A DNA stretch of 64,000 nt from contig OY282605.1 of NCBI GenBank assembly GCA_958298945.1, positions 33,520,811 through 33,584,810 of the forward strand, read 5' to 3'. Every line of letters starts with the position of its first letter. Position 1 is the first letter of the stretch. The notes below the pieces were generated by a model. It was not told the origin of the DNA. It made no database searches and saw only the letters and a program-made list of their open reading frames with translations. The DNA is from Atherix ibis. Lineage: Eukaryota; Arthropoda; Insecta; Diptera; Athericidae. Shown piece after piece: positions 48,181 through 60,425 of this stretch. The position numbers were made by a program, and so were the translations under genes.

Positions 48181-50720
48181 TTGCTCCATTTGATAGCAAT
48201 GTCAGTAGAAAATATCAGAGTAGGACCTATACTTTTTTATGAGGTAGGCAATTGAGAGATTGGTTTTGGCTAACAAGGGTGGCAGTTGTGTCCTCTGCAG
48301 GTAATATAAAATTATCCAGTTAGCATTTTTGAAAGGATAGCCCCATTATTTCACAGTTTTAAAATAGAAATATTATTTAAAATTAATATTAATTTGGCAT
48401 AAAAAATTTGGCCATTTTATATTGTGGATTATTTTACAACTAAACAATGTGTAAAACAAATATTTAAAAAAAATCTACGTTAGACACGTAAGAGGAAATT
48501 ATTGAGGGTTATTTTTAGCTCAATATCAAATATGTCAATAATTACGTCAATAAGCAAAATTGTCACATTTGAGGCTCCGAAAATCCACAAAGAATTTTTC
48601 AAAAGCCATTGTATCGATAAAACTGACTGTTTCATGTGCATTTTGGTCTGAAAGTGTCATTGCCATGTACTTCTTTGAATATTTGAAAATTAATAAGAAT
48701 ACGCCGCTACAGTTACTTCTGAGCGCCTGTTAATCAACTTTATGCAACAATAACTTAAAAATGGTTAACCTGGATCGTATGAAGTTTTAACAAGCCTTAG
48801 AATATGACAAATTTTTGCTCTAACGGGCAAAACGGAATTTCGAAATATTGTCAATTGTCATCGAAGATCGTACGATTTGACACCGTTTGACGTTGTTTTT
48901 CTTGTAAAACTGCATCAAAAATCTAAATTTTTAAACTTTAGACTATTTAATAAAATAACATCCATCAAGTGATGGTCAAAACTATTTTGAAAATGTGCGA
49001 AAAAAACGAAAAAAACACTTTAATTATACATTATATTACCGACACGGAACTACTAGCAGAACTCGATCAAATGAAATGATCGACACGGGACTTCTAGCAG
49101 AACTCGACCTTTTTCAGATCATTTTCAATGACTTTTTTTGTTAAAAAATGAAATCTATCAAATGCTGGTCGAAATAGAGCTCAATAGAAAAATCACTGAA
49201 AACCACCTCAAAAAAATTAAATCCTGAAAAAATTTTCCTGTTTGTTATTTAAAAAATATTCTATTTATACATAATGGCAAACCTTTTCAGATAGTTTTAA
49301 TTAATATTTTTTGAAAAATCTAAATTCAAAATCTATTTAAATTAAATTTACTTTCTATATTACAATTTGGATAACCCTTTACCAATCGAAAATGTTAGTT
49401 TTTCCGTCATTACATCTTTAAATATTTACTCAAAAAATTAAGGGCTTAATGAAAATTTAATATAAGATAATAATTTTAAATATATGAAAACTTTAAATTA
49501 TTTGTTTAAAGGTCAATTGTCGTCGAAGATCATACGATTTGACACCGTTTGTGTCAAATTTCATTCGGCCATTACTTGACGGATATGAATTTTTAAATGC
49601 TTTAAATATTAAGAGCTTTTAGAAACCAACATCAGACTGCATAAAAATGATGTTTTACGTAGTATTATAAGAAGAAATCCAACAGCGTCAAATTACACGA
49701 TCTTTGCGACCAATTGACATAACAAAATCTCAAAAATTACGATCGAATTATATTTCTATTCAAATTATGAATAAAATTAAAAATGACTGAACATTAATTT
49801 TTGACATTAAAAGTACGAATTTAATTTGAGTGTTTTTTTTTCAAGTTAAAAAATATTAAATCCTGGAAAAATTCTGCTGATAGTTGTTTAAATATTATGG
49901 AATTTTTATGCCAATGGCAAGACTTTTGCAATATAATAAACGTCAAATAAAAAAAAATTTTGAAGTGTTTCTGAAACGTCAAATAAAAAAATGCATAATT
50001 TAAAAGGGTAAGTTTTATTAATGTGACAATTTGTGGCACTTTCCAGGAAGCATAAATTTTAGATTTGATGATGTCGATCGGTCCCATTTGGTGGTGTGAT
50101 TTGTCCATCATTGGATCTTTTCTTATAAGGCTATGCAAAAGATCGTATTTATGCATATGATCTTTAAATTTTTAATTATGTAAAAATTAATTAAAAATTA
50201 CTTTTTTCGAAAATGTTCGAAAAGTCATTAAGAAATTACCTCAAAAATATCGAGTCCTGCAAGAAGTCTCATGAAAGATATTTAAACACAAAGTTAATGT
50301 CATTTCATCTTTAATGTTTTTAATAATTTTTTCGCACATTTTCGAAAAAGGTAATTTTGTTCCACGTAATATGTTAAATACATTTTTTTTTATTAAAATC
50401 CTAGTTTTCGGTTTATTTTATTCAATTTTAATAGCCATATTGTGGGTTTCTTAGAGAATAATTTTTCCCTAAGTTTTTACTAAAAACACAACAACCCCCC
50501 TCCCCTCCCTTTTTAAAAACTAATTTTTCTTTTCTTATCAAATTTTATCCATCAAAGTTACCTGATACCAATTTTTATCCTATTCAAAACTAATTCTTAT
50601 TTCTCTTTCAAAAACTGCTTAACAATTTTCCTTATTTTTTTTAAATAATTTTTGTTATTGATTGTGTTAACATCTTCAGGTGTGTCACAGTAAAACTTTG
50701 TGTCCTTTTCACTTAAAATG
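48181..50720 (+). repeat. Long Rep-A block, copy 2
   Basis: Direct-orientation partner of 17,570-19,800. It contains an extra Rep-A 3' module (49,150-49,510) in its middle. The module is followed by a second copy of 'cgaagatcatacgatttgac' (about 49,522) that repeats 'cgaagatcgtacgatttgac' at about 48,862. That arrangement looks like an insertion with duplication of the join. The right half (49,560-50,720) parallels 18,410-19,790. The minus-strand frame at 49,821-50,156 has a counterpart in copy 1 only because the DNA is duplicated. Confidence 0.8.
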
Positions 50721-51733
50721 TTTTTCATTTATTATGTTATTATGTGACGCCTTTTTCTTTCCTTTTAATCCCTATCAAAAAGCTAACTTATAAGCATATG
50801 AAAAGCAGTGAAAAAGTGTCCTTTGTAAGTACCATCCTTCCTTGTTTTTCTGTTCTTGCTTCCTTCCAACCTCAAAATATAATCTTTGAATATTTCTAAT
50901 ATACATAAAAGCTCTTTAATAAAAAAATATCTAAATATGAGTAGAAATTGAATATTTTTTTAGATATTTAGAAGACCATCGATCAAGTATGCATTAAGAA
51001 AAGTAGCCCACCACCACACATAGTTCCGAGACTACCTCTCATCTACCTTTCATCCTATACCTTTCATTAGAACAAAATTTTTTTTTTTGTAGAAAAATTA
51101 CATTGCTTCTAACAGACACAAATTTTTTGTCGATTGATAATCACCTCTGCCTATCGATTGGAGAAAGTCAGTTTACATATTTTCGAATGCACTCAAGAAA
51201 AAAAAACCGTTTTCATTTGTTAAAGAAATTCGATCTGACAATTAACTAAGGAAATACTTTTCTTACCTTTACACAATCGATTGCGATTGTTTCTATCATT
51301 TAGAGGAAGATGTTTTTTTCTTCCTCGTTTTATATTTACATCTTACGCACTATTGACTATTTTCTAAATGCCGAGATGTACGAAGGCACACCTGAAAAGA
51401 ATCCATTAAGGTGTCAGAGTATCTTCAAATTATCTTGTATATAGTAGGTACATCCTCATCATCAGTGGAATATGTTCAAATGTGTTTTATCGCCCCATAA
51501 ACACGATTGTTGTTAAAGTGAAGCATGGAAGGTTTTCTTTACCCCCCCCCCCCCGTTTTTTTTGGTACCTTCCTTGATTTTTAGGTTTGGTTAACAATGA
51601 CAGTAAATGGATTCGATCGTACGAGTAAAGTGCAACCACCGAACGAACGGATGACATGACATGGAAATTATAGTCAGTTGTGGTTTTTATTTAGACTGTT
51701 GAACAGCCAAACAGCTTCTGTTTTGAATTTCAG

Positions 51734-51902
51734 GCTCTGTTTGGACAAGGAATTCCAGACCATTCCGGTCCATTTACACATCTTAAGATGCAATTTAAGA
51801 AAAAAATGAAAAAAAATCCTCGACCATCCGAAAAAGTCTATATTTTTTTTTTGCTCGATAATTATTATTATTATTATTATTGCTTTTCTTTACCGGTTAC
51901 AG
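51734..51902 (+). other. Weak candidate exon
   Basis: An acceptor-like 'ttttgaatttcag' (AG at 51,732-51,733) precedes 169 bases open in one frame beginning ALFGQGIPDHSGPFTHLKMQ, and 'acaggtaaga' gives a donor at 51,903. The second half of the open stretch runs through poly-A and an (ATT)n microsatellite read as poly-Tyr, which argues against a real exon. I do not recognise the peptide. Confidence 0.18.
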
Positions 51903-52164
51903 GTAAGACTTACTACCAGTTTGGTTGACTTACTCGTGTCTGAATAATTATGCGTATTGCATTTAAAGGTATTTCCTTTCATACGAGTCATTTCAAGGCT
52001 CAATTGGAATCATCTACCTTGAAATGTTAGTCGCCGTTCTTTTGACTCGTAATTCGATCTGAACAACAACCACGAGTTGAGAAATTATCGGAATTCCTCG
52101 GATATGATGTTGTTCTGTATATGCGATTCCATCAAAAAATTAGGAGTACAGTTAGTCCGAAAAT

Positions 52165-52186
52165 TGTGTGTGTGTGTGTGTGTGTG
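52165..52186. repeat. (TG)11 microsatellite
   Basis: Uninterrupted dinucleotide repeat, the longest pure TG run in the window. Confidence 0.95.
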
Positions 52187-53699
52187 AATCTTACTCCATG
52201 ACTTTGACTTATGTCAGCCGTAAGGTTATTATTGTAGGTGGGTTACTATAGAATAGGGGCCAAAAGGCACATTTCGGACATGAATTCACAGTCAAGGGAA
52301 AATTATTGTTTACTTTCAAGTTTATTGAACTTAAATCATTTCCACCCCCCCCCCCACCCTTCTCATAATTGGCTTATTCGATTATTGGCAAACTGAGCAT
52401 TCCTAAAACTATCCGACCGGAAGAATTTCTGCGCTTGTCTTGAAATCTGCTCATTCCAATTGGATTTTATTTCTTTAACTGCGAAAAAACGGGAATAACT
52501 TTCTTTCAAATTGGATTATATCATAAATGAAGGAGTGCCTCTATATCTACCTAACCATGTAACGAAAATATGCATCGTTTCACCTGGAAAAGGTAGACCT
52601 ACGAATTTTACGATACACTCGAGCTTGAAACTTTACTTCCATGTACTGGTGCAATCGTGGTATTTTACCTTTTAAGTTGATCTCAGTGAAGAATGAATCA
52701 CCGTACAAATAGGAAATTTTGCCCTACTCCACCTACAACAAGGTACATTTAGTGCTGACTGAATTATGCACGCGGAAACTGAACAACGAAAATATTGTAA
52801 ACAGTAAATAAGTAACGGTGCCCAACTATCTGCGACAAGACACGACAAAAATGTATTTATTTATTTTTTTTTCAAACAAAATTTTTTTATTTTCACGGTT
52901 CATGACCCTCACAGGTAAATTAATTCAGTGCCAAAGCTACCTACCTACCTACCTCCACATGAGTTCAGATTATGTGAAAATAAACGGCATACACGTCTTG
53001 TTGACCATTTCACCAAGCAAAAGATACTAAAAACCAGAAATAGTTTCTACATCGAAAAGAGGGGTTGAATTGTTTATTGGGGTTGAATTTTTGACAAAAG
53101 AACATAAACTATTTGTGAGGTTGTCTCTTGAATAAATTAAATAGGAAATAGTACAGGTAGTGACTAAAACTAAGTAGAATATGGTCTGTGATTAGGTATT
53201 TTAGGGTGCATTACGATAATAAAATTCAAGGGGAGTTTTCAAAAAAATTAAAGCGGGGGGTGTGAAGGGGGGTTTAGTTAGAAGTGAGGATTTTTTTTGG
53301 CTGTTGTAAAAATTATATAAAAACTAAATTTTATTCCAAGTTAATATACAAAAATTTCGTCAGTCAATAAAGAAACACATTTATTTGTATTATAAAATTA
53401 ATTCAATCAAATAATTTATCCTTTTTAGGTGTGGTCTTGAGGATATTTGAAAATTCAAAAAAAAAAAAAAATATCCCCTTCAATCTATTGAAATAGGAAA
53501 AATTTCTTCTTAAAATTACTTAAACCGAAAATTTACAATTTTTATTTTTAAGAATTTTTCGGAAATTTTTTTTAACAGTTAAAATTTTTTGATTTTCTTA
53601 AAATTTTTTATGTGATTTTTTTTCTCAAAAATATTTTAAGAGTAGATGAATTAATTTAAAAATTATGTTAATAATACTTAATAATGTATAAATACTCCA

Positions 53700-54965
53700 T
53701 AGACAGTAGTTGAGGGTCTGTGCCATTAGCGGCAATACCGTACGTATAGGCGACATGGTGACCATATTTTAATGGAGGAGTCTGTATTAGTTGAGACTAG
53801 ACCTCAGAAATATATGTCGGGATTGCTAATATTCCTAGAACAAAAAAGAAGACTTTCGTAACAAAAAGCTCAATCCCTCCGAAGTTATATCCAGAATAGA
53901 TCACCTATCAACAAAAAAAGCCTCAGTATATGATCTCAGGACTTCAGAAATACTTTTAAAAAAAGGTTCAAAAAACCATAGTTCTAATAACCAATATTTA
54001 TAATGATATCCTCCGGACATCATTTCCTCCTCCACTTAGAAAGTTTTCCATCATCAAAATTATCCCAAAACCAAAAAACCCTTCCTACTTCATAGGGACC
54101 TACAAGCCTCCTTCCTATTTTATCGAAGACCCTAGAAAAATTAATCCAAAAACGTCTTTATCCTATTTTTAATCCCTCAGAATCAGTTTTGATTCTAGAG
54201 TTGAGCATTCCATTGTCGATTTCAAAGCGTGCCAGGCGTATTTTTTGACATTTAGTACGCATCCGACGGTATATGACATTCTGGATTGCTTTGAAAATTG
54301 CAGCAAGTTCTACCCACATTCTAAAATCCTAGCTGTCAGACCGATATTTTCAGATAGATGAAAATATTGAGTTTTCTCACATTTATCCAATCTCCGCCGG
54401 TGCTCCTCAGGGAAGTTTCCTAAGTCCAATCCTTTACAATATTTACACCAACGATATTCCCTTCATACAGATGATACAGCCATCCTTACACATCACAAAG
54501 ATCCTTCCACAGCCAAAAATATCCTATAAAACCATATCCACTCCTTAGAAATCTGGTTCGAAAGGTGGAGAGTGGGGGTGAATGACTAAAATCCTCTCAT
54601 GGGTCTTTCACGCTTTGCCGAGAACAAATTCCCGATATAATTCTAAATGTCAGTAATATTCCACAAAAACGAGCACGAGTTACCTAGAACACATATACGA
54701 AAACTCACTTAAGATACAAACAATTACAACGACGCCTAAACAGTAGCTATATAATACGGTGCCGAAACCTATATGGACTAAGCATTCTAATTCCTTTTAA
54801 ATCTAAACCGTACAATTCCGAATCTATAGCAAAAATTGTTAATGCTCAATTTTATGCACGAAACACTGTTATCCACCTTGACCTAAACGTTCCATTGATG
54901 AACTGGGCATCTCTTGTTATAGAAAATTCCATTCACGTCTAACCTAGCATCCTAATCCTTTAGCA
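53700..54965 (+). pseudogene. Jockey-clade LINE ORF2 relic (RT to C-terminus)
   Basis: Translated pieces run in the correct order. 'TNIYNDILRTSFPPPLRKFS' and 'IIKIIPKPKKPS' (about 53,980-54,090) match the start of the RT domain. 'KILEKLIQKRLYPIF'-type sequence is near 54,130-54,170, and 'YDILDCFENCSKFYPHSKIL' near 54,270-54,330. 'FSHIYPISAGAPQGSFLSP' (about 54,370-54,425) and 'ILYNIYTNDIPF' are followed by 'DDTAILTHHKDPSTA' (about 54,470-54,510), keeping both catalytic Asp residues. 'RRLNSSYIIRCRNLYG' and 'NAQFYARNTVIHLDLNVP' (about 54,840-54,895) lead to a final 'HPNPLAKQ' (about 54,945). The N-terminal endonuclease is missing and frameshifts are frequent. It is the longest LINE relic here. 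Confidence 0.82.
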
Positions 54966-55325
54966 AAACAATTTTTTTTGTGGATACTTCAATTAGCGAA
55001 ATTGTACCGTGTGGGGCTCTGAAAACCCACAAGTGACTTGGCAGAAATCATTGGTCTGAAGATGTCATCAGTCTGTAAGACATTGTTTTCCAGCGACGTG
55101 GCTCATTTTTATTTTGGTGGATACTCCAATAAGCAAGGGTGTACTGTGTGGGGCTCTGAAAATCTACAAGTGACTTTGCAGAATCCATTGTCTGAAGTTG
55201 CCATTTTTCAGCGAGGTGGCTTATTTATCTTTTTGGTGGATTTTCAATAACTAAAATTGTACTGCATGAGGTTCTGAAAACCCACAAGTGACTTGGCAGA
55301 AATCATTGGTCTGAAGTGTCATTGA
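54966..55325 (+). repeat. Rep-A 132-bp satellite, about three units
   Basis: 'ggctctgaaaacccacaag' or a close variant at about 55,015, 55,153 and 55,270. Each is followed by 'gaagttgtcatt'-type and 'cagcgacgtggctcattttt'-type sections. The array starts directly after the Jockey C-terminus and ends against the RTE-like relic. Confidence 0.85.
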
Positions 55326-55329
55326 TCCA

Positions 55330-55690
55330 TCTTCCTCATCCCCATTGCAGTCTATTAAGCTTAATTTTATCCACAACTGAGCGGTTACGATAAGGCTCCA
55401 GCATCTCGTGCTTAAATAGTCTACGGAATCCTCCATCCTCCTGTAGGGGACCAACATTTTTTCGAATGTTCCTCCTTTCAAACGAAGACAACAGTTCGCA
55501 ATGTTTTTTTTTTCGAGTCAAATATTTTGAAATTGATTAAAATAGGCCAGTAGACGTGCGCAGATTCTTTTTTTCCATGTTGTTATCGGGTGCGACCCTA
55601 GACCCCAAATAGGAAAATGTTTCAGCTTCTTCAAATTTATAATCTAAAAGAGCTTAAAATTGAAGAAGCCAAAATCTTTTAGTCACCGGC
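55330..55690 (-). pseudogene. RTE-type LINE C-terminal relic
   Basis: On the minus strand 'YKFEEAETFSYLGSRVAPDN' and 'NMEKKN' (about 55,560-55,640) match the RTE-type YKFExVxxFxYLGSxVxxDN motif. 'LLSSFERRNIRKNVGPLQED' and 'RLFKHEMLEPYR' (about 55,390-55,500) match LLRVFERKVLRRIYGPxxED and YNxELYELYR. 'VDKIKLNRLQWG' (about 55,345-55,380) matches IKxxRLRWLGHV. The section linking the first two (RPVLLYGSETW) is deleted. The relic ends inside the RLxWxGH motif, where the Rep-A satellite begins. Confidence 0.72.
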
Positions 55691-58600
55691 CTAAAAGAAA
55701 CATGATTTTTAGCGTGTTAGCCATTTTTTGTCATCCTGAAAGTGGTCAACTAGTTTGATGTGCCCTGTTGCATCCAAAGTTTGAACAAAACCAAAAACTA
55801 ACATCGGAAATTTATGCTGATGAATCTCCCAGCACACTATCAAACTTTGAGTTTATATCCTTAATATCCTATTAAGCTTCCTTTCAAATAAAAAAAACCA
55901 TATGACTACTCCCAATTTCGATTTTTTAAATTAAAAAATGAAATTACGAGTAATAACTCCTAATTTCGATTTTTTAAATTAAAAAATGAAATTACGAGTA
56001 ATACGGTCGATGTCAACGACTATCAATTTGACACATACAAGTTAAGGTTATAACAGTGTTGCCAATCGAACAACATAAAAATATTTGAAAAAATTACCAC
56101 CCAGTGGTGCATGCTAGAAACTTATCAAACTACCCTCGTGTATTCTTACAGTTTCCGTTGAATGTGGTCCAAAATTGGACAGCTTTCTTTTCCCAATCTT
56201 TTCCCAGTTACTATGGATAAAAAAAAATATCTGTAAATATGACCCCTCTAATCATGATGTACTCTAATATAAGATTTTCTTACAAAATGAACCAATATAA
56301 AAATCTATATCGTCATTTAGAATTACCAAATAGATCGATACTCACATAGATAAGTCAAGTCAAGTCCACATTAAAGCTTTCGCATTAGACCCAGATTTCT
56401 TAATGAAAACTGTCAAATATGACACAAAACTAATTAAAATTTTCACCCATTAAAAAAAAATCATTTTAAGTAGAAAAATCAATTTTTTTAATAATTAACA
56501 CATAATTAATTGGAATATTTTTTTTCTCATTCGCATATTTAACGATTGCTTCATATTACAATAAATGATTTACATTGCTTATCACGATTTAGATAGAAAT
56601 TCTGATACAGCGACGACGAGTACGACTACCCAAATATGACACAGAAATAACTTTTGAGGTCAAATTTAAGATAAGTGGTCTTGGTAAATTTTTGTACATA
56701 TCTGTTGGGAAAAATTTATTAGGTTTTTTTTTTTTTTTTGTTAAATTTTTAACGGTTGTTTAGTGCAAACCTCTTGCACATGATGCATGTTCGAAAATTA
56801 CACAGGTGAAAGATGAAATAAAATCTATTTAATTTTTTTTTGTAATTTTTGTCGAGAGGAAGGAATATTACATGAAATTCTTTCGAAATAATGATTAATG
56901 GATAAGTCAATCTTTAGGTAAGAAATAAATTATCTTAAGGAAATCTTTGTGAGACTATTTTCAAATGATTTTTTCTTTCACCTTTTCTGGTTTCTTTTTT
57001 TTTTAAATATATTTTAAAAGAGTTTTCATTTTTGTTTGCAAATAATTGTAAATAATATCACAAAATTGAGTTTATTTGTTTACTTTCGAACTTTCTGTAG
57101 CACAGATTTTTTTCATCTTCCAAGAAGCTACAATACAAGAAAGTGAATAAAGTTTTTTGAATGAAAAGTGAGAACGTCACAGGTGGTGTGAGTGCTCAAG
57201 AAAGTACGTTTATATGATAATTTTTATGTAGAGTAACACAATTTTTTTTTTGTATTTTCATTTTAAAATATTCACACAGCTTTTTTTTTTTGTTTACAGT
57301 ATTTAACATAATTTGAATTTCTAAATTTTTACTTAGAAATTGATAAGAAAATTATTATTTTTTCCAGAGTAAATTATTTAATGAAAATTCGAGTTAATGA
57401 AATAAATAATTAATTAGGGAAAAAAAGTTGATTGCCAGATAAACAAAATATTGACGGAATAGCAAAAAAATTCCAATTTGCAAGAAATAATTAAACAGGA
57501 AAAATTTAAGAAAATTTAATTTTTTTTATATTAAAAAACAAAAAAACAAAACAGAAAACGCAAAATAAATAAATTATTAATAAAAATAAGTGAAATTTAT
57601 ATAATTTCGCTTATTTGAAATAAATTGCGTAAAAAATATCAATGGAGAGCGATTTATGAACAGGTACTCGTAATAATGACGTTTAAAGGTTTTTGAAAAT
57701 GTCACGGAAAATATTTTCATAACGAAATGGAATTTTTAATTAATGAACGACACTTTTCTCGCCTTACAAATGAATACTTTTTTAATTACGATTAAAATGC
57801 ACTTTGACCAAATCTGCCACGTGTACAGTTTTAAATGCAGTTTATAAGAAAATTTCTAATTCATAGTTCTAAGAATACTCGGACTAAGATTATCTGGAAT
57901 CGGATTTGAAGGTAAGACTTAATTAACCATTTGTAATTAGAGAGTTTTCTTTAAAGTTTGCGTTTTTTCTTATCAACTAAGAATAACATAACTACTGTCG
58001 GAAAGGGGTTATTTCGCCATTTGTGCGGGTGATTAATAACTTCACGAATAGAGGAATGTGCGCGAAAACTTTTGTTTCAGCATCGATCATGAAATTCTAT
58101 CGAGATGCACGTAATTTGAAGTTAATTAGAAAAATATTGTGCAATTTATATTTACTAATTCTTTATCTTAGATAAATGTACTATTATTTATAATAGATTT
58201 CTGACTGTTATAAGAGATTTTAGTTTTAAAGTCTTAATGATCAATAATTTGATATTGTGTATTTTAAAGAAAATATAAATTTTCTTTTATTTTTATGAGA
58301 ATTATTTTAATTGAAAAATTACATTTTCTTATTAGGCAAAATATTTAAAATTATAAAAAACATTTTAAAAATATCTTTGAGAAAATATGTGAAAGATTTT
58401 TATTAATTTTTGAGTATACAAGCTGTTCATTTTATAGTTCTAAATAGTTGCTAAATATTTTTTTTAAATTTAAGATAAACTTTTTTTTTTAAAATAAAAA
58501 TTGCCCTTTTTCATAAAAAAAATAATTTGGCTACTAAGTATTACTTTAAAAAAATTATAAAAATCGATTTTGTAACAGTAGTGATTCTGTCATTTGTTGA
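55691..58600. other. Spacer, no gene seen
   Basis: A 48-base tandem duplication is at 55,908-56,003. The parts at 56,560-56,660, 57,080-57,220 and 57,700-58,130 are more complex, with a 'cacaggtggtgtgagtg' stretch near 57,179. No coding motif is recognised. Confidence 0.5.
55908..56003 (+). repeat. 48-base tandem duplication with palindromic core
   Basis: Two adjacent copies of a 48-base unit. Each contains 'aatttcgattttttaaatt' followed by its near-complement 'aaaaaatgaaatt', so each copy can fold into a hairpin. The copies differ at one or two bases, so the duplication is recent. Confidence 0.9.
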
Positions 58601-59329
58601 GCAAAAATTTCTTTCAGAGATGAGGCTCAGTTCCACCACGATCTATATGCAAATAATCAAAATTATAAAATATGGGGCTTTAAAAAGCACAAGCATATAT
58701 ATGGAGGAGCCATTTTATGTATGATAATTGAATGTCTGATGTGCATTTTGGTCTGAAGGTGTTAATGTACGTTATTTCTTTGAAAATGAAGAAGTAGAGG
58801 CAATTTCCGTCAATTCTGAGCACTATGGCTTTATGACAACGGAATTTTTTGCATCTAAACTTAACGATTTTAGACTAGATTATATGTGGTTTCAACAAAG
58901 AATATACCAAAAGTCATATTTTGGCTTTATTGCCCGAAAAAGTCTAATGACGCATAATTTTGAGATTTGCTCATAGTAATTGGCCACTAAGATTGAGCAA
59001 TTTGACGTTGAGCTTATTTTCTTTGAAATATTTACGTAGACAATTTTTAAACTTAAGAGCATTGTTTAGCTTATTTTCTTAGATTTACGTAGATAATTTT
59101 TAAACTTATGAGCATTCAAAATTCAACATATGTCAAGCAGTGGCCGAATTACACACAGAAATGTGTGAAAAATTTATCAAAAATTACCCCAAAAGGATCA
59201 AATCCTGCAAAAGGTATTTTGACAAGTTATTTGAATAATTTTATATTTACTGTATAATGTCAAATTTTAGAAAGTTTGCAAAAATAAAAAGTCATATTAA
59301 AGTTAGAATTTAAAAAGTTAAATTTAAAG
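58601..59329 (+). repeat. Rep-A body upstream of satellite
   Basis: Family sections in order: 'cagagatgaggctcag' (about 58,615), 'tgcattttggtctgaaggtg' (about 58,741), 'gaagaagtagaggcaatttc' (about 58,789), 'agatttgctcatagtaatt' (about 58,963), 'caaatcctgcaaaaggtatt' (about 59,198). It lacks the end box and runs straight into the 132-bp array. Confidence 0.75.
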
Positions 59330-60375
59330 AAAAATTGTACTATGTGGGGCTCTGAAAACCCACAAGTGACTGCAGAATCCATTGTCTGAAGTTGTCATTC
59401 GTCTGTACAAACATTTCTTTCTAGCGAAGTGGCTCATTTTTTTGGTGCATACATTAATAAGTAAAATTGTACTGTGTGGGGCTCTGAAAATCCACAAGCG
59501 ACTTCATTAAGCAAAATTATAGTGTATGAGGCTCTGAAAACCCACAAGTAACTACAGACGCCATTTTCTGAAGTTGTCATTGGTCTGTACAAAAATTTCT
59601 TTCTAGCGATGTGGCTAATTTTTTTTGCTGAAAACCCCAATAGGCAAAATTTTACTGCGTGAGGTTCTGAAAACCCACAAGCGACTTTAACGAAGCCATT
59701 ATCTGAAATTGTCATTGGTCTGTAATAATTTTGTTTGTCAGTAACGTAGCTCATTTTTTTCGTGGATACTTTATTATGCAAAATTATAGTGTATGAGGCT
59801 CTGAAAACCCACTAGTAACAGCAGACGCCATTGCCTAAAGTTGTCATTAGTCTGTAAAAAAAAATTTAGGCGAGCGGCTCATATTTTTTTGGTGGATACG
59901 TTAATATGCAAAATTGTACTGTGTGGGGCTCTAAAAACCCACAAGTAAATTTGGAGAAGCCATTGTCTGAAACTTGTCATTGGTTTGTACAATTTTTTTT
60001 TTCAGTGACATAGCTCATTTTTTTTCATGGACACTTTTTAAGCAAAATTGTACTTTGTGGGGCTCTGAAAACCCATAAGCGTATTTAAAGAAGCAATTGT
60101 CTGAAGTTGTCGTTGGTCTATAAACATTTTTTTTTCAGCGACGTGTTTTTGTTTTGGTGGATACTTTAATAAGCAAGTTTGTAATGTGTGGGGCTCTAAA
60201 AACCCCACATAGTACAAATTTGCTTATTAAAGGCTAAGTGACTTTGTATAAGCCATGCTTTGAAGTTGTCATTGGTCTGTATAAAATTTTATTTCAGTGA
60301 CGTACCTCAATTTTTTTGTATCTACTTTAGTAATCAAAGGTGTACTGTGTGAGGCTCTGGAAAATAAAAAATGTT
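59330..60375 (+). repeat. Rep-A 132-bp satellite, about nine units
   Basis: The box 'ggctctgaaaacccacaag' or a variant starts at about 59,347, 59,478, 59,531, 59,665, 59,792, 59,928, 60,062, 60,191 and 60,352. Most spacings are 127-136 bases; one short unit (53 bases) is a deletion. Each unit runs: box, 'gtgacttt', 'gccattgtctgaagttgtca', 'ttggtctgtac', T-run, 'cagcgacgtggctcattt', T-run, 'ggtggatacttt', 'aataagcaaaattgtactg'. Unit 8 contains an inverted segment. The frame at 59,434-59,781 (115 codons, minus strand) lies entirely within the array. Confidence 0.92.
60166..60230. repeat. 28-bp-arm foldback in the satellite
   Basis: Arms 60,166-60,193 and 60,203-60,230 are reverse complements with about three mismatches and a 9-base loop. 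The right arm is an inverted copy of the normal satellite sequence 'taataagcaaatttgta'. Confidence 0.9.
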
Positions 60376-60425
60376 ATTAATTTTACTTTACTTTCCAACG
60401 CGAAAATTGGAATTTTTCAATTTTG
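60376..60425 (+). repeat. Rep-A end box
   Basis: 'ttactttactttccaacgcg' is the family end box, close to 'ttactttccaaggcg' at about 63,287. It marks the right edge of the 58.6-60.4 kb copy. Confidence 0.55.

Larger units (their letters stand above)
50721..53699. other. Mostly unique spacer, candidate exon inside
   Basis: More complex than most spacers here. Simple repeats are a poly-C run (51,542-51,554), (ATT)n (51,859-51,881), (TG)11 (52,165-52,186) and a second poly-C run (52,345-52,355). A 'ctacctacctacctcc' tract lies at about 52,939. A splice-bounded open segment is listed at 51,734-51,902. Confidence 0.45.
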
